From contig CM065713.1 in NCBI GenBank assembly GCA_017654935.2, forward strand, positions 10,271,537 through 10,335,536: DNA of 64,000 nt, written 5' to 3'. The translations under genes and the position numbers were made by a program. Shown here in pieces: positions 1-12,399 of this stretch. Under the pieces are notes generated by a model. It did not search any database, was not told where the DNA came from, and saw only the letters and a program-made list of their open reading frames with translations. Each line of letters opens with the position of its first letter. Position 1 is the stretch's first letter. The stretch is from Phymorhynchus buccinoides. Its lineage: Eukaryota > Mollusca > Gastropoda > Neogastropoda > Raphitomidae.

Positions 1-32
1 AATCTCATGCTTGAAGTGTATGATCACATTAA

Positions 33-273
33 CCCTTTCGCCGCCAGCCATTTTTCAGCCAAAAAATACCATTAAACTTACTTGGGCAGAGAAAAACAAA
101 TCTCTGCAATATTGCGAATTCCTCTGTGACATGTATAACATTAGACCTATCCTTACCTCCCAAAATTAAAAGAAAAATAGGGTCTTCAGATAACAGGCCC
201 TGATTTGATGCTTTTTAGTGACATGGGTGTTAAACCATTGTGGTGCCAAAATGCGACATTGGCGGTGAAAGGG
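33..273. mobile_element. piggyBac-type MITE (CCCTTT family), left-arm copy
   Basis: It is flanked by TTAA at 29-32 and 274-277. Inside are inverted ends starting CCCTTTCgCCGCCA and ending TGGCGGTGAAAGGG. TTAA target duplication with CCC-starting ends is the hallmark of the piggyBac superfamily. There is no coding capacity, so it is non-autonomous. Other copies are at 17332-17595 and 45441-45679, with a rearranged one at 35345-35640. Confidence 0.7.
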
Positions 274-672
274 TTAAATACTCATGTTCTAATAGGAGAA
301 TTGATATATTTGTGTTGCTTTGTGGACATGTAATTTTACCTGCTGCTTATAAACTGGTGGCGCCTTATATGTGGATAAATACCTAATGTGTTGTCAATTT
401 AAGGGACGCGGCTTATATACAGGTGCGTCTTACAGTCCAGTTTTTAACAGTAAGGCCGGGTTCACATTAGACGCGTAAGTTCCGTACGGAAAACCACCCC
501 CCAATAAGTGGAAGAAAGAAGGATAAAAGTTTACGCAATTCGGACACGTGCGCAAATCTTTTCCCTTCTTTGTTTCACTTATTTCTGGATTGCGCACGGG
601 TTTCCGCACGGAATATCCGCTTATGTGTCTACATGGCCTTAGTATTATGCATTGCATTCATGGCATTGCGTG

Positions 673-673
673 T

Positions 674-745
<72 letters not shown>

Positions 746-840
746 TGTGGCGGTGTGTGCGTTGTTTTTGTGTGTACGTGAATATTATGCTGTTATTTCA
801 TGCTTGTGAATTGTGTGACAATGCATACGTGTATTAGGCC

Positions 841-925
<85 letters not shown>

Positions 926-927
926 CA
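673..927. repeat. (GT)n followed by (AGT)n microsatellites
   Basis: GT dinucleotides at about 673-742 and AGT trinucleotides at about 841-927. The mirror copies in the other arm (CA near 16856-16892 and ACT at 16648-16735) are shorter and interrupted. Cysteine/valine-rich open frames here are simple-repeat translations, not genes. Confidence 0.95.
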
Positions 928-1089
928 CAGCAGTTGTTGTCGTTGATTGATATGTGTATCGTTTTGTCTGCTGATGTAATTGGATTTTTGCTTCATGTTT
1001 TTATTCCATTTCAATGTTGTGTAAAGCGCCCTGTAGCCTACAAAGTAGGATGGGCGCTATATACATTTTTCCCTTCATTATATATTACT

Positions 1090-1620
1090 AGCGCAACGCC
1101 TAGTAACGGTAACGCCTAGTAACGGTAATGCCAAGTACTGGTAACGCTGAGTACAGCAAATTTGAAGCGATTCGGTTAAGAAAAACGGCGGAGTGGTATA
1201 AGGCCCCGTTTCCCGTTGGCGCCGCTCTGAGAGTGACGCGCTCTCCCGATTCTCTTCAAATTTGCTGCCAGGCTTTTGCCCGGGCCAAAGCAAGTCTGAC
1301 AGCACCATTTGAGGCGATTCGGTTAAGAAACGGCGGAGTTATTCATGAAAAGGTGAAGCGGAGTATAGCGTGCGCGTTTCTTAACCGATTCGCTTCGGGT
1401 TTGGTACACGGATAGTGACCGTCCCCGGTCATCTTCCTGCCAAATTCGAAGGCAATCGGTCCAGAAACACGGGAGATACGGGCGCCGAGAGGCCGGCGGA
1501 TGCGCGTTTCGCGCATTTGCCGAACCGCGCAAATGGCACGGCCGCCTCGGTTGCCGTTGCCATCGCCCCGTTAGGGCTCACAGCAAATTTGAAGCGATTT
1601 GGTCGAAAAAGGGCGGAGTT
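1090..1620. repeat. Dispersed repeat with GTTACC-rich end
   Basis: Contains repeated GCAAATTTGAAG-type and AACGGCGGAGTT-type segments and a run of short direct repeats of the form TAGTAACGGTAACGCC. The same unit is mirrored at about 15950-16480 and occurs alone at about 37790-37980. No coding frame is convincing. Confidence 0.7.
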
Positions 1621-1861
1621 ATAAGGCCCGTTTTTTTGTTTCAGACAGACACACACCTACACGGTCGGACACTTGGCTCTTTACTATACACACACGGACG
1701 GACACTTGGCTTTTGAACTATATGATGAAATTATTCCCCTAGCGTTGAGACATCGTCCGTGGCCTTACCTTTACCTGCAGGGAGGACCGTAGTGCTCTTC
1801 AGCTGAGAGTCAGTCACACTGACGCCAGACCACAGGAGTGGATGAACCTGCATGTAAACCA

Positions 1862-2160
1862 AGGTAAATAGTTTCCCCCACCTTCTGGAAGTTCTGTGCT
1901 TGTAACTTTACCTCTAATCTGTCACTCACTTTGACTCTGCCTTTTCCCTTTGCTTATACTGTCATTTACTATCTTCTCTGCCTTACCGGTCCATTCTCCT
2001 GCCCTTTTTTCACGAAACACTTTCAAAAAGATTTCCTCCAGCCGAAAGTCGGACTTGCTGGGCCTAACTATTTCTTAGTAAGGCGCATAACGGCAGCATG
2101 ACGCATCTGCGCTCATTAATTGACAGGAAACTGTCTAAGCGATCGAACAAGAAGAAGAAG
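1862..2160 (+). repeat. SINE-like GAA-tail repeat, body A
   Basis: The 5' half (TTCCCCCACCTTCTGG... CTTTGACTCTGCC) is shared with all members. The 3' body A has the CCGAAGTCGGACTTGCTGG and GCGCATAACGGCAGCATGAC segments and a (GAA)n tail. Mirror copy: 15357-15690, minus strand. Confidence 0.75.
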
Positions 2161-2189
2161 ACTCATTGAGAAATTATGATGTAGGGGTC

Positions 2190-2960
2190 TGTGCGCATTG
2201 GATCAGCAAGTTCCGTACAGGAACTCTCTTTAATTATTATTAGGATTCTACCCTTTATATACTATACTATTGCATTTGTAAGAATTTTTATTATTTTATT
2301 CTTCCCCTTTTTGTGTCAGATTCGGCTGAAATTTTCAGGAAAGTTGCAGGACCATGTGGGTATATATCAAATTTGAAATATTAAATGATTTTTTGCCCCC
2401 CCCGAAAATGATTTCCTGTCGTCGGCAAAATATGGCTGAAAAACAAAAGTGAAATCGGCGAAATTTCAATCTTGAAATATCTCAAAAACGGCAGAACGGA
2501 TTGTGTTCATATTTTCAGTATTTGCTTAAAAACAGAATTTCAACATGTCCAGTATAAATTTAAACCGGAAGCATGAACCAGAAGTGCTCCAGCTAGGAAC
2601 GTGCAGCTTTCATTTGGCTCACGGAATAGCCAAAACCGGAAGTGACGTCACAAAAACTAACTACTGGATATTGTAGCCCTTATGTTGGCCCAGGTCTGAA
2701 AGGAGTTTGGTGATGATATGCTAAATAGCTTGGAAGTTATTGTTTATTGGAAGTTATTCTTTTTGGAAGTTATTCAAATGTATGCAAATTGGGTTGTACC
2801 TTCATTTATTTTCATTTATGGAATTTTTAATTTTTCATCCGACTTCACTGAAATTTGTTGGAAAATTGAAGGACACTATTCTAATGCCACGATTTCCAAT
2901 AATTAAAAATTAAACGATTGGCCCCAAATCTTGCTATAAATATGTCCAATTTGGGCCAAA
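2190..2960. repeat. AT-rich dispersed repeat, no gene
   Basis: Mirrored at about 14640-15345. It holds phrases such as TTTCAGGAAAGTTGCAGGACC and repeated GAAGTTATT units. Short frames here are shadows. I see no conserved coding or RNA signal. Confidence 0.6.
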
Positions 2961-3358
2961 CTTTAATCTTGAATAACTCGAAAACGGCAGGCATGGAAAA
3001 AATACAGTAGACACACAAACATCTTGTTTGAACAAAAGGTTTTCAACTCCCTCCGAAGTCGGAGTGTGGCTGCCCACGTGGCGGGGTGTGGGGTGCGTGT
3101 AATCAAAAACGGTCCACACACGTAATGTTCTCATCCTTAAGCTGTTGCATTTGCAACGTAGCGTTCAAGTGCTTCGGCTGTTGGGATTATCCCTGAAGTC
3201 TTTAACAAAACCCTAAACCCTTTTCATCACCAATGTCGCATTTGCAGCTACCACAAACCAATTTAACCAAAACTGCCTGGCACTGATAAAAGGCAGGAAG
3301 TCAGGATCTTTGCTATCCCAAACCACCTTAATATGTTGTTAACTCTTTCGGAGAATCT

Positions 3359-3700
3359 TGTCTTCTTCAATCGCTCAGACAGTTTTCTGCCAACTATGAT
3401 CGCAATTGCGTCATGCTGCCTTTAAGCGCCTAACTAACAAAATAATTAGGCCCTAGCATGAAGTCCGACTTCAGCTGGAGGAAATCTTTTTTTGAAAGCG
3501 TTTTCGTGAAAATAAGGCATGAGTAAGGTGGACTCGTTAAGGCCAGACAAGAATGATTATAGTAGATATAACAGTAAGCAAAGGGAAAAGACACTCAAAG
3601 AGAGTGGCAGGTTAGGGGAAGTAACAAACACCAGAACTTCCATAAAGGTGGGGGGACTATTTATAAGAAAGACCCCCCCCGGTATCCACACGGGGTGACT
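3359..3700 (-). repeat. SINE-like GAA-tail repeat, body A, minus strand
   Basis: The TCTTCTTC tail complement is at the left end and the GGTATCC head at the right. The mirror copy is 13900-14217 on the plus strand. Confidence 0.7.
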
Positions 3701-3939
3701 TCCGGAGTATAAGGAGAACATTATTTGATAGACATGTCACATGACAGGGGGATTCACTAAGAGCATGTGCATGACCCCTAAGTTATCTTTCACGCCAGGT
3801 CTAGTTTGAGGCTTGGAACTAAGGAAAGTTTTTCGAGAAAAGATGTCTTGTCCAGGGAGGCCCCCCCAAACAAGTTTAAGGCCAGGGCTCTAGAAGACGA
3901 CATTTACACACAAACAACAACAAAGTCAACAATCCCACC

Positions 3940-4215
3940 ATTTCTTTCTTCTTCTGCGTTCTCAGGCCATACAATGGCAATAATGGGTAATGTACGTATG
4001 TGTCCGTTTTTTCAGTTTTCACTCGTCACCCCTGCTGAGTACAGCAGACACATTCCAATTACGGTGGAGCTCAAGGGAGAAAAGTTATTTGAAAAGCTGT
4101 ATTTATGAAAAAAGAGGCGGGAGAATGGGGGCCAACCAATATCAGAAAGGATAGTAAGCAATGTGAAAAAGGCAGAGTCAAAGAGAGTGGCAATCCCCAC
4201 AGGGAGTAAAAACTC
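3940..4215 (-). repeat. SINE-like GAA-tail repeat, body B, minus strand
   Basis: Body B carries GCTCCTCCGAAATCGGAATG-like and GGCCATATGGCCTGGGAACG-like segments before the (GAA)n tail. It abuts the Ig-like exon at 4217. Mirror copy: 13452-13695. Confidence 0.65.
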
Positions 4216-4216
4216 C

Positions 4217-4597
4217 CCATTAACTGAGACTCCCCCCCGACGTAATGGACGGGCAGCAAACTGGTCCCTTTATCCCCCCGAAAAGCCCGCGCGTTCTTGT
4301 TGCGTGCACACCTGGTACTACCTCTCTCGACCGTGTCGTCCTCCTAGGGTCAGGTTTCGGACCAAGGGGCTGGTCTGGTCTGGTTTCTGTAGGGCAGCCG
4401 CCGGGCCACGGCCACAAAGTTCCCACTGGGTGATCGTACGCCTGCTTGGAGACCCGTCTGGGTCAATACTGTACCTGCTTCCAACCGACTGGGAGGGATG
4501 GTTTTCTGTACTCCCACTCCCCATTTGATCTGGAGGGTTAGGTTAGTTACCTTATAGTTACAAGAGGCGGTCTGTGAAAATTTGGGTTTGCTCCCAC
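4217..4597 (-). pseudogene. Immunoglobulin-like exon, left-arm copy, broken
   Basis: This is the reverse-complement counterpart of the exon at 13113-13450. It has an acceptor CTCCAG just before 4597 and the segments ASCNYK, LTLQIKWG, SGNF and LVRNLT spread over different frames. Several indels break the reading frame, and the donor that is GTGAGT in the right arm reads GGAGTT here. It is 381 bases long against 338 in the other arm. Either this is a decayed duplicate on the opposite strand, or it is the same exon read badly in a misassembled arm. I favour the second. Confidence 0.5.
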
Positions 4598-5089
4598 CTG
4601 GAGAGCGCGTTGCAGACCATAGGCGCGCCACCCAATTTCTTTTTTTTGTGTGTGTGTGTGTGTCTCTTAAATATTGACACAAAACATTTTTTGTCACAAG
4701 TCAAAAAAGACCACACCATGATTTAGAGTGAGATTGGGCAACGTTATTATTATTTAAAGTGCCAAAAACAGCAATGCCAATTTCAATTATATAACAAATT
4801 GATAAAATTCACAAGAACTTATATATAACTTGTCACGATGTAAGATTTTTTGTTGCGTAACACTAATTACCTTATGACAACATGAATGAGTTAAATGTAC
4901 GCTAATAGACTTAGGTCATGAATTATTTAGCTTAATACTGTAATTGCAACAAACTATATGAGTTTACAAAATTGACATATGTTACATAATGTAAAGACAA
5001 GTGTTACTTTATCAAGTTGCTTTTTTGCATGCGATTTTTGTGTGAATTGATGAGGAAGGAAGGGGGTGTGTGTGGGTAGTACATTTTGA

Positions 5090-5300
5090 CCAAATGACAA
5101 CTTGTCCGTTGCGACTGGGTTTAGCGTTTGCTAAGTGCATGAGCACACGGGACCTATGTTTATTGTCTCATCCGAAAGACTCTACGTTTAGACCGCAAGG
5201 CCTAGAGCAAGATGAGAGGAAAATTCCCCTGTACCCTGGTTTGAACTCCGGTTCACTTGCATACGAAGCGAACGCGTTACCACTGTGCAACTTCTGTTAC
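5090..5300 (-). repeat. tRNA-derived SINE, left-arm copy
   Basis: On the minus strand there is a pol III A-box-like GTTGCACAGTGGTAACGCG and a B-box-like GAGTTCAAACCAGG, followed by a body with GGATGAGACAATAAAC. Mirror: 12400-12610. Confidence 0.6.
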
Positions 5301-5394
5301 AATCTACAATATACAGTGTGAAACCTCCCGTAATAAGCGACATGTTGTAAAAAATCGTCCACTAAATGATAGGTTCTTAGAACTTGTGGGAGGG

Positions 5395-5960
5395 GGATTT
5401 ATAAGCAGGGCTCCCAATCGGTTCCCGCAAAAAACAAGGGGTCCCAGGGACTCCTTTCACTAACATTATAGAGGGTCCTAGAGGCGGTCCGCACTCGTTC
5501 ACCTGCAAAACAAGGGGTCCCAGGGACCTCCCCTTCAATCTAACGAGTATTCGGAGGGTGCCAGGGCTCACAATCGTCCTGCAACACCAAGGGGTCCCAG
5601 GGTTACTCCTTCAATTGCAGTATAGAGGTTCCATGGGCTCCGAATCGTTCCCACAAAAACAAACAGGGGTCCGCAGGGACCCTCCTTCCCTTACAGTATA
5701 GAGGGGGGTCCTAGAGGCTCTCCACAAATCATCGTCCCTCCCTGCAAAAACAAAAGCAAGGGGTTCAAGGGACTCCTTCCACTTGACAGTATAGAGGGTC
5801 CAGGGCTCCGCTCGTCCCTCCCTGCCAAACAAGGGGTCCCATGGCTACCTTCTAACTTGCACTTATAAGAGGAGTCCAGGGCTTCCAAATCAGCTCGCCT
5901 GTCAAAAACAGGGTATCCCAGGGACCTCCTTTCACTTACATATAGAGGGTCCTAAGAGGC
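5395..5960 (-). repeat. 70-bp minisatellite, left arm
   Basis: About eight diverged tandem units of roughly 70 bp. The core read on the minus strand is AAGGAGTCCCTGGGACCCC ... TTGTTTTGCAGGGACGAT ... GGAGCCCTGGACCCTC. The mirror array is at 11790-12310, and a lone piece lies at 30555-30760. Open frames rich in G/P/L over it are not genes. Confidence 0.8.
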
Positions 5961-6092
5961 CGGGGGGAAGAGAGGTCCAGTGGCATTGCCATATGACTGT
6001 AAAAAATAATTGTTCCCGAGTGGCAATCCTTTGGACCCCCTTCTTTTATAGATGGTCCTTTTAAGATTTTTAGTACTTTCATTGACCACCAA

Positions 6093-6690
6093 ATGGGGGT
6101 CCCTGGGAACCCTGCAATAAGGGAGGTAATTTCAAATACTTACAAAGAAGGGCAATATCTCAGAGAAGTAGGTCTTATAGAGGAGGGAGTCTCTCTTATA
6201 GTGGGAAGGTATTATAAGGGAGGTTTCCATTTCCACGTCATATTGCTGAAGGCCCCAAGTGCAAAAGCACATAAAACTTGCCCAACTCGGATACCGCGCA
6301 AATGTCGGACTTTTGCTTGCCATAAATTTCCAGAAGAACGCGTTGGGACGCTATTCCGCTAGGTCTGGTTCCAAATTTTGCTTTTGAAAAGTTGATTTTG
6401 AAGGCAAAATGTATGACATTTCCATGACATTTTGTGTCGTTGCGTCGCCCAAGCTATGTCGGAAATTGCCAAATCTACCTCGGAAAACACGAAGAATACC
6501 GAACCTGTGTTTCGTAACTTCCGCCCTTCTCTGTCTCCCCTTCTCGCTCCCTTCTCCAGCCCTCGCACAACGACAACAGTGCTAATAAAGTTTGTCACTA
6601 TGTCACACAAAATTTTCTCAAATCGATGCATTGCTTCCAGTGTTGCATCTTTATTCTTTAGTTATGTGGTACGGGGAACTCTCTAACATT
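6093..6690. repeat. Unclassified dispersed repeat, no supported gene
   Basis: Mirrored at about 11200-11650. It contains ACAGTGTAACCTCC..TATAAGACC-type units that recur at 45203-45360 and 62155-62300. The frames on both strands are short, indel-ridden and differ between the arms, so no coding region is claimed. Confidence 0.45.
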
Positions 6691-6814
6691 CACTGACACC
6701 ATAATATATGTTCTATCACTGCAACATTGAATACATTATCTTTGCATTTCCCAAAATAATATTTCTGTGTTTCTGGACCCGTGCGGATTCACCAGTTTAT
6801 AATAATACCTTGTA

Positions 6815-7150
6815 ATCTCCCAGTACGGATACCGAGGGGGGGACGGGTGTGGGGGGGGGGGGGTTCTTTCGTAAAAATAGTTTCCCCCACCTTCCTGAAG
6901 TTCTGTGCTTGTAACTTCCTTAATCTGTCACTCTCTTTGATTCTTCCTTTTCCCTTTGCCTTCTGTCATCTGACTTTTTGGCCCATTCTCCTGCCTTGTA
7001 AAAAAACTTTTCTCTTTGAGCTCCTCCACGAATATTCGGAATGTGTCAGGGTGCGCCAGCAGGAGACAGTGAAAAACTAGAAAAACCGGACACATTACAT
7101 ACTTAACCATTATGGCATATGGCCTGGGAATGTATATATAATAATAATAA
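6815..7150 (+). repeat. SINE-like GAA-tail repeat, body B
   Basis: The head is GGATACCGAGG followed by a poly-G run. The common 5' half and body B end near GGCATATGGCCTGGGAATG. Mirror: 10715-11045. Confidence 0.65.
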
Positions 7151-8215
7151 TAGTAAAGCCTACCTTTTATCGCGGCCTCTCTTTTGTTTCCTTTTTTTTT
7201 TCATAGAATACTAACACACTTTACTGAATCAATCATAACAGAACACAATGATCATATTGCGCCTAATCTTAAAACAAAGCCCCAGGTGCTTAGAAAATAA
7301 GTAATATCGTCAGTGAAATTTTAAAAAATGTGTATCTAAATTTTGGTAGTTTTGAGATAAATGAAAAAAAACGTTTTAAAAATTAACCGTGTTGACCTCG
7401 ATTGATTTGTGTTGTTCAAGACATTGCAAGTTTAGTCCTGCATTTTGCTAAAATTACTTCTTTAAAAAAAATTGACTTGAAAAGAACAAAGATCTGAGGT
7501 TTTTGTCTTTAACTAGATCTGAATTTGGGACTTACAAGTTTTTCTTCTATTTTCACAACCTCATTTACCCCAGATAGAAAGTCGTTAGAGATACGAGCTT
7601 TTTTGTGGAAGGTGGCGGGAAAAAATGAGAAAGCTGACTATGTATGTATCTAACTAAAAAATCAAAAAAAATCGAGATACAATATTTTTGAATTTCACTG
7701 ACGATATATATATCAATACTGTCAAGCGACATAATCAAAATAAATAAAATAAATAAAACAAGTGCAACGTCGAGCGGCTGCAAAGTCCCCTCGCAGCATT
7801 GCCGAGCTACTCCGAAATCGGAATGTGTCGGCTGTACACATACATAAAAAACGCATCAAAACAGCACGTAACTACATAAAAAAACGCATCAAAACAGCAC
7901 GTAACTGAATAGTAGTTTTTATATATAGCCTTGGGGTTCGGAAACCCGTGATTTGAGCGCGCGCGATCATGCGCACACGAGCGCACAGAAAAATTCATGA
8001 CAACTGTGTTATAGACCATATCATCAAGAAATGTGAAAAAAAACTGCATTGAAATACATGCAAAAAACTTCGCGAGATATTAGCGATATGTGTTTCGGGG
8101 TTGGAACCCCGTAACTGGCGCGACCTTGACCTTAATGTAAAACTAAATACATCAGTGGGATAGCTTGCATCTTGGCAAAACTAGTATACCAAATTTGATG
8201 ATAGACTGAGACTGA
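7151..8215. repeat. AT-rich block with dispersed repeat, no gene
   Basis: The block is mirrored at 9706-10715. Toward its right end lies a repeat with AAAACGCATCAAAACAGCAC, GCGCGCGATCATGCGC and CGCGACCTTGACC. The same repeat reappears at 43595-43900, where a MITE has inserted into its end. Confidence 0.6.
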
Positions 8216-8644
8216 ATAGTTTTTTAGAAAAACGGACGAATAGCCGGACGGAAGGACGGACGCCACCGGACGGACGGACACCGGACGGACGGACACCGGA
8301 CCAGACGAAAAACAATAGCTCCCCGAACCTTCGGCTCGGGGACTAAGCTTACAACAAAAGCATCCATCGCCACATAACTCCACAGTGTGTGTGTGTGTGT
8401 GCGTTTTTTTTGATGCCCCCAAAAAGCATACTTTAGAAATCAAAAAATGGAATGCGTATTAAATGTCCATCTGGAAATAGAATGTTTTGGCAGTGATGTC
8501 CCGAGGCCCCGGCCAAAGGACATTGAACCTATTAAAATTGAAAGTGTCCTATTCGCTGTTCTTCACTCTGTCTGGTCCAATGTCTGATTATGTTTTCCGA
8601 TTTTGCGGCCCTGTGTGTGTGTGTGTGTGTGTCGTGTGTGTCGT

Positions 8645-8698
<54 letters not shown>

Positions 8699-9205
8699 CA
8701 AATTTGTTGGTGGGTATTAGTGTGTTGCTTGTTTTTAACTTTTCCTATTGTTTTTGGAAACGCGCATTGAACTTGTAATGTATAATGCGGTATATCAAGT
8801 TTCCTAAATAATAAATCAAATAAATTACATTTTTAACGCTGGCACGCTTTGTCTTACTGATTTCTGTAAGAGCCGGGACATTGTCCTGTTGGTTTCTGTC
8901 ATCTCAGGACAGTTTGTCCTATCGATAACTTTTCGATCCTCAGTACATCACTGCATGCTGACCGTAGACTTGACTTTGACCCGTGGGGATACCGGGGACT
9001 CTTTCATACAAGTAGTTCCTCCACCTTCTGGAAGTTTTTGTGCTTGTAACGTCCTCTAATCTGCTACTTTTTTTTTGACTCTGCCTTTTCCCTTTGCTTG
9101 TGTCATCTACTATCTTCTGCCTTACCGGTTCCATTCTCCTGGCTTTTTGTTTGGGGCTCAAGCACAAACCTTATAACTCAACTTTGTCAGGTCGGTCGGT
9201 CAGTC
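8216..9205. other. Spacer between the inverted-repeat arms
   Basis: This is sequence with no counterpart in the right arm. It holds an ACCGGACGGACGG short tandem (about 8239-8305), a hairpin CCCCGAACCTTCGGCTCGGGG at 8322-8342, (GT)n at 8606-8696, and a GAA-tail SINE head at 8975-9150. The SINE head runs into a GGCTCAAGC..CACAAACC repeat also present at 34220 and 34850. No gene is visible. Confidence 0.7.
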
Positions 9206-9705
9206 NNNNNNNNNNNNNNNNNNNNNNNNNNNNNNNNNNNNNNNNNNNNNNNNNNNNNNNNNNNNNNNNNNNNNNNNNNNNNNNNNNNNNNNNNNNNNNN
9301 NNNNNNNNNNNNNNNNNNNNNNNNNNNNNNNNNNNNNNNNNNNNNNNNNNNNNNNNNNNNNNNNNNNNNNNNNNNNNNNNNNNNNNNNNNNNNNNNNNNN
9401 NNNNNNNNNNNNNNNNNNNNNNNNNNNNNNNNNNNNNNNNNNNNNNNNNNNNNNNNNNNNNNNNNNNNNNNNNNNNNNNNNNNNNNNNNNNNNNNNNNNN
9501 NNNNNNNNNNNNNNNNNNNNNNNNNNNNNNNNNNNNNNNNNNNNNNNNNNNNNNNNNNNNNNNNNNNNNNNNNNNNNNNNNNNNNNNNNNNNNNNNNNNN
9601 NNNNNNNNNNNNNNNNNNNNNNNNNNNNNNNNNNNNNNNNNNNNNNNNNNNNNNNNNNNNNNNNNNNNNNNNNNNNNNNNNNNNNNNNNNNNNNNNNNNN
9701 NNNNN
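9206..9705. other. Assembly gap of exactly 500 N
   Basis: A run of 500 Ns. The round length is typical of a scaffolding placeholder, not of a measured gap. The left contig stops in a GGTC microsatellite and the right contig begins inside the inverted-repeat arm. Open reading frames spanning this run are meaningless. Confidence 0.99.
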
Positions 9706-10714
9706 CAATTTGTATACTATTTTGCCAGATGCAAGCTTCCACTGATGTATTTAGTTTTACTAAGTCAGGTCGCGCCAGTTTACGGGGTTCAAACCCAAAC
9801 ACATTCTGCTAATATCTCGCGAGTTTTGCATGTATTTCATGCATTTTTTTTTTCACAATTTCTTGTGATGTTCTATACACAGTTTGTCATGATTTTTCTG
9901 TGCGCTCGTGTGGCATGAATCGCGCGCACTCAAATCACGGGTCCAAACCCAGCTATAATATAAAAAACTATTCTTACGTGCTGTTTGATGCGTTTTTTTA
10001 TTATTTACGTCGTTTTGATGGCGTTTTTATGTAATGTACAGCCGATACGATTCTGTTTCGGTAAAGACCTCGCAATGCTGCGAGGGGAATTTGCAGCCGC
10101 TCGAATTTGCACTTGTTTTTATTTAGTTTGATTATTCGCTTGACAGATTGATATATATATCGGTCGTGAAATTCAAAAAATATTGTTTTATTAGATTTTT
10201 TTTGATTTTTTTAGTTAATACATACTAGTCAGTTTTTCTTCCCTCATTTTTTCCAGCCAGAAAAGCCCCTCCCGCCCTCATGAAAAGCTCGTAATCTCTA
10301 ACGACTTTCTATCTGGGGGTTCAATGAGGTTGTGAAATAGAGGAGAAAACCTTGTAAGTCCCCAATTCAGATCTATTAAAAGACAAACCTCAGATCTTTT
10401 GTTCTTTTCAAGTCAATTTTTTTTAAGAAGTAATTTTAGCAAAATGCAGACTATAACTGCATGTCTTGACAACAAATCAATCGAGGTCAACACGGTTAAT
10501 TTTTTAAAACGTTTTTTTTCATTTATCTCAAAACTACCAAATTAGATACACATTTTTTAATTTCACTGACGATATACTTATTTTACTAAGCACCTGGGGC
10601 TTTGTTTTAAGATTAGGCGCATATGATCATGGTGTTCTGTTATATTGTTCAGTAAAGTGTGTTGTATTCTATGAAAAAGAAAAGAAAAAAAAGAGTAGTA
10701 GGCGCGATAATGCT

Positions 10715-11045
10715 TACTATTATTATTATTAATTATACATTCCGATGCCATATGGCCATAATGGGTAAGTACGTATGTGTCCGGTTTTCTAGTTTTCACT
10801 GTCTCCCTGCTGCGCCCGCTGACACACTCCGATTTCGGAGGAGCGTCAAAGGAGAAAAGATTTGTTCTTGAGAAAGGCAGAGAATTGGGCCAAAAAGTCA
10901 GAATGACAAGAAGGCGAAGGGAAAAGGCAGAGTCAAAGCGAGTGTGGCAGATTATAGAATTACAGTACAGAACTTCAGAAGGTGGGGGAACTATTTTTAC
11001 GAAAGAGTACCCCCCCCCCCTCCCCCCCCCCTCGTAATCCGTACT
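10715..11045 (-). repeat. SINE-like GAA-tail repeat, body B, minus strand
   Basis: Right-arm mirror of 6815-7150. It has body B (CACACTCCGATTTCGGAGGAGC), the shared 5' half and a CCCCCC-rich head. Confidence 0.65.
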
Positions 11046-11789
11046 GGGATTATTACAAGGTATTATTATAAACTGTTGATCCGCAGGGTCCGAAATTTTT
11101 TTTGGGAATGGCCAAATGGTAATTTATTCAGTGTTGCATTGATAGACATATATTAATGCTGTCTGTGAATGTTAGAGAGTTCCCCGTACCACAACTAAGA
11201 ATAAAAGATGGCAATACTGGAAGCATTTCGATCTCGATAATTTTGTGTGACTAGTACAAACTTTATTAGATCTGTTGTCCGTTGTGCGAGGGCGAGAAGG
11301 GGAGACAGAGAGGCGGAAGTTACGAAACACAAGTTCGGGCATTTCTTCATGTCTTCACACGAAGTAATTCTGGCAATTTTCGACACAGATCGGGCGCGCA
11401 GACGACCACAAATGTCATACATTTTGCCTTCAAAATCAACTTTCAAAAATTTTGAACCAGCATGCGGAATCGCGTCCGCAACGCGTTCTTCTGGAACTGT
11501 TAGGCAAAGCAAAAGTCCGACATTTGCGCGGTATCCGAGTTTTTATGTTCTTTTGCACTTCGGGCCTTAGCATATTACAGTGTAACCTCCGTTATAAGAC
11601 CTCCCACTATAAGACTCCCTCTATATAAGACCTTCTCTGAGAATTTGCCCCTTCTTTGTAGTATTGAAATTACCTCCCTTATGCAGGGTTCCCAGGGACC
11701 CCCTTTGGGGTCTATGAGTACTTAAAATTCTAAAGGACCCGCTAAAAGAAATGGGGTCCAGGAGGCACTAGAAAATTATTTTTAGCATT

Positions 11790-12310
11790 GGCATGCCCTG
11801 GACCCTCTATCCCCCCGCCCTCTGGACCCTCTAGATGTAAAGTTAAGGAGTCCCTGGGATCCCTTGTTATTGCGGGCATTGGGAGGCCCTGAGACCCTCT
11901 TATACTGCAAGTGAAGGAGTCCCTGGGACCCCTTGTTTTGCAGGGACTATTGGGAGCCCTGGACCCTCATATACTGCAAGTGAAGGAGTCCTGGAACCTT
12001 GTTTTGGATCAGGACGATGGAGCCCTGGACCCCTATACTGTAGTGAAGGAGTCCCTGGGACCCCTTGTTTTGCAGGGACGATCTGTGAGCCCTGGACCCT
12101 CTATACTGGCAAGTGAAGTAGTCCCTGGGACCCCTTGTTTTTGGGCGGGACGATTGGGAAGCCCTGGACCTCTCATACTGTAAGTGAAGGAGTCCCTGGG
12201 ACCCTGTGTTTTTGGGGCATGGACATTGGGAGCCCTGGACCCTCTATACTGTAGAGTGAAGGAGTCCTGGACCCCTTGTTTTGGCGGGGAGACGATTGGT
12301 ATCTCTGATT
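11790..12310 (+). repeat. 70-bp minisatellite, right arm
   Basis: Tandem units with GGAGTCCCTGGGACCCCTTG, TTTTGCAGGGACGA and AGCCCTGGACCCTC, about seven or eight copies. It is the mirror of 5395-5960. Unit lengths vary by a few bases, mostly in homopolymers. Confidence 0.8.
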
Positions 12311-12399
12311 TATAAGACCCCTCCCTTCTAAGACCTCATTTAGGGACGGATGTTTAGGTCCTATTTACGGGAAGTTTCACTGTATATTGTAGAGTGTAG

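Larger units (their letters stand above)
1..8215. repeat. Left arm of a giant imperfect inverted repeat
   Basis: Read as reverse complement, this stretch matches 9706-17645 in the same order. The landmarks are the TTAA/CCCTTT MITE, the GT and AGT microsatellites, the AACGG/GTTACC repeat, two pairs of GAA-tail SINEs, the Ig-like exon, the tRNA-type SINE, the 70-bp minisatellite, and the AT-rich block near 7300. The arms differ by dense one- and two-base indels as well as substitutions. The outer end probably lies beyond the left edge of the window. It could be a genuine palindrome, an inverted segmental duplication or an assembly artefact; the sequence alone does not decide. Confidence 0.9.

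Noticed and set aside
4163..4528. 121-residue plus-strand ORF in the left arm
   Set aside because: It is the antisense of the Ig-like exon; the Ig signature is on the minus strand.
9094..9918. Open frames of up to 274 residues across the gap
   Set aside because: Most of the translation is X from the N run; the flanking pieces are repeat DNA.
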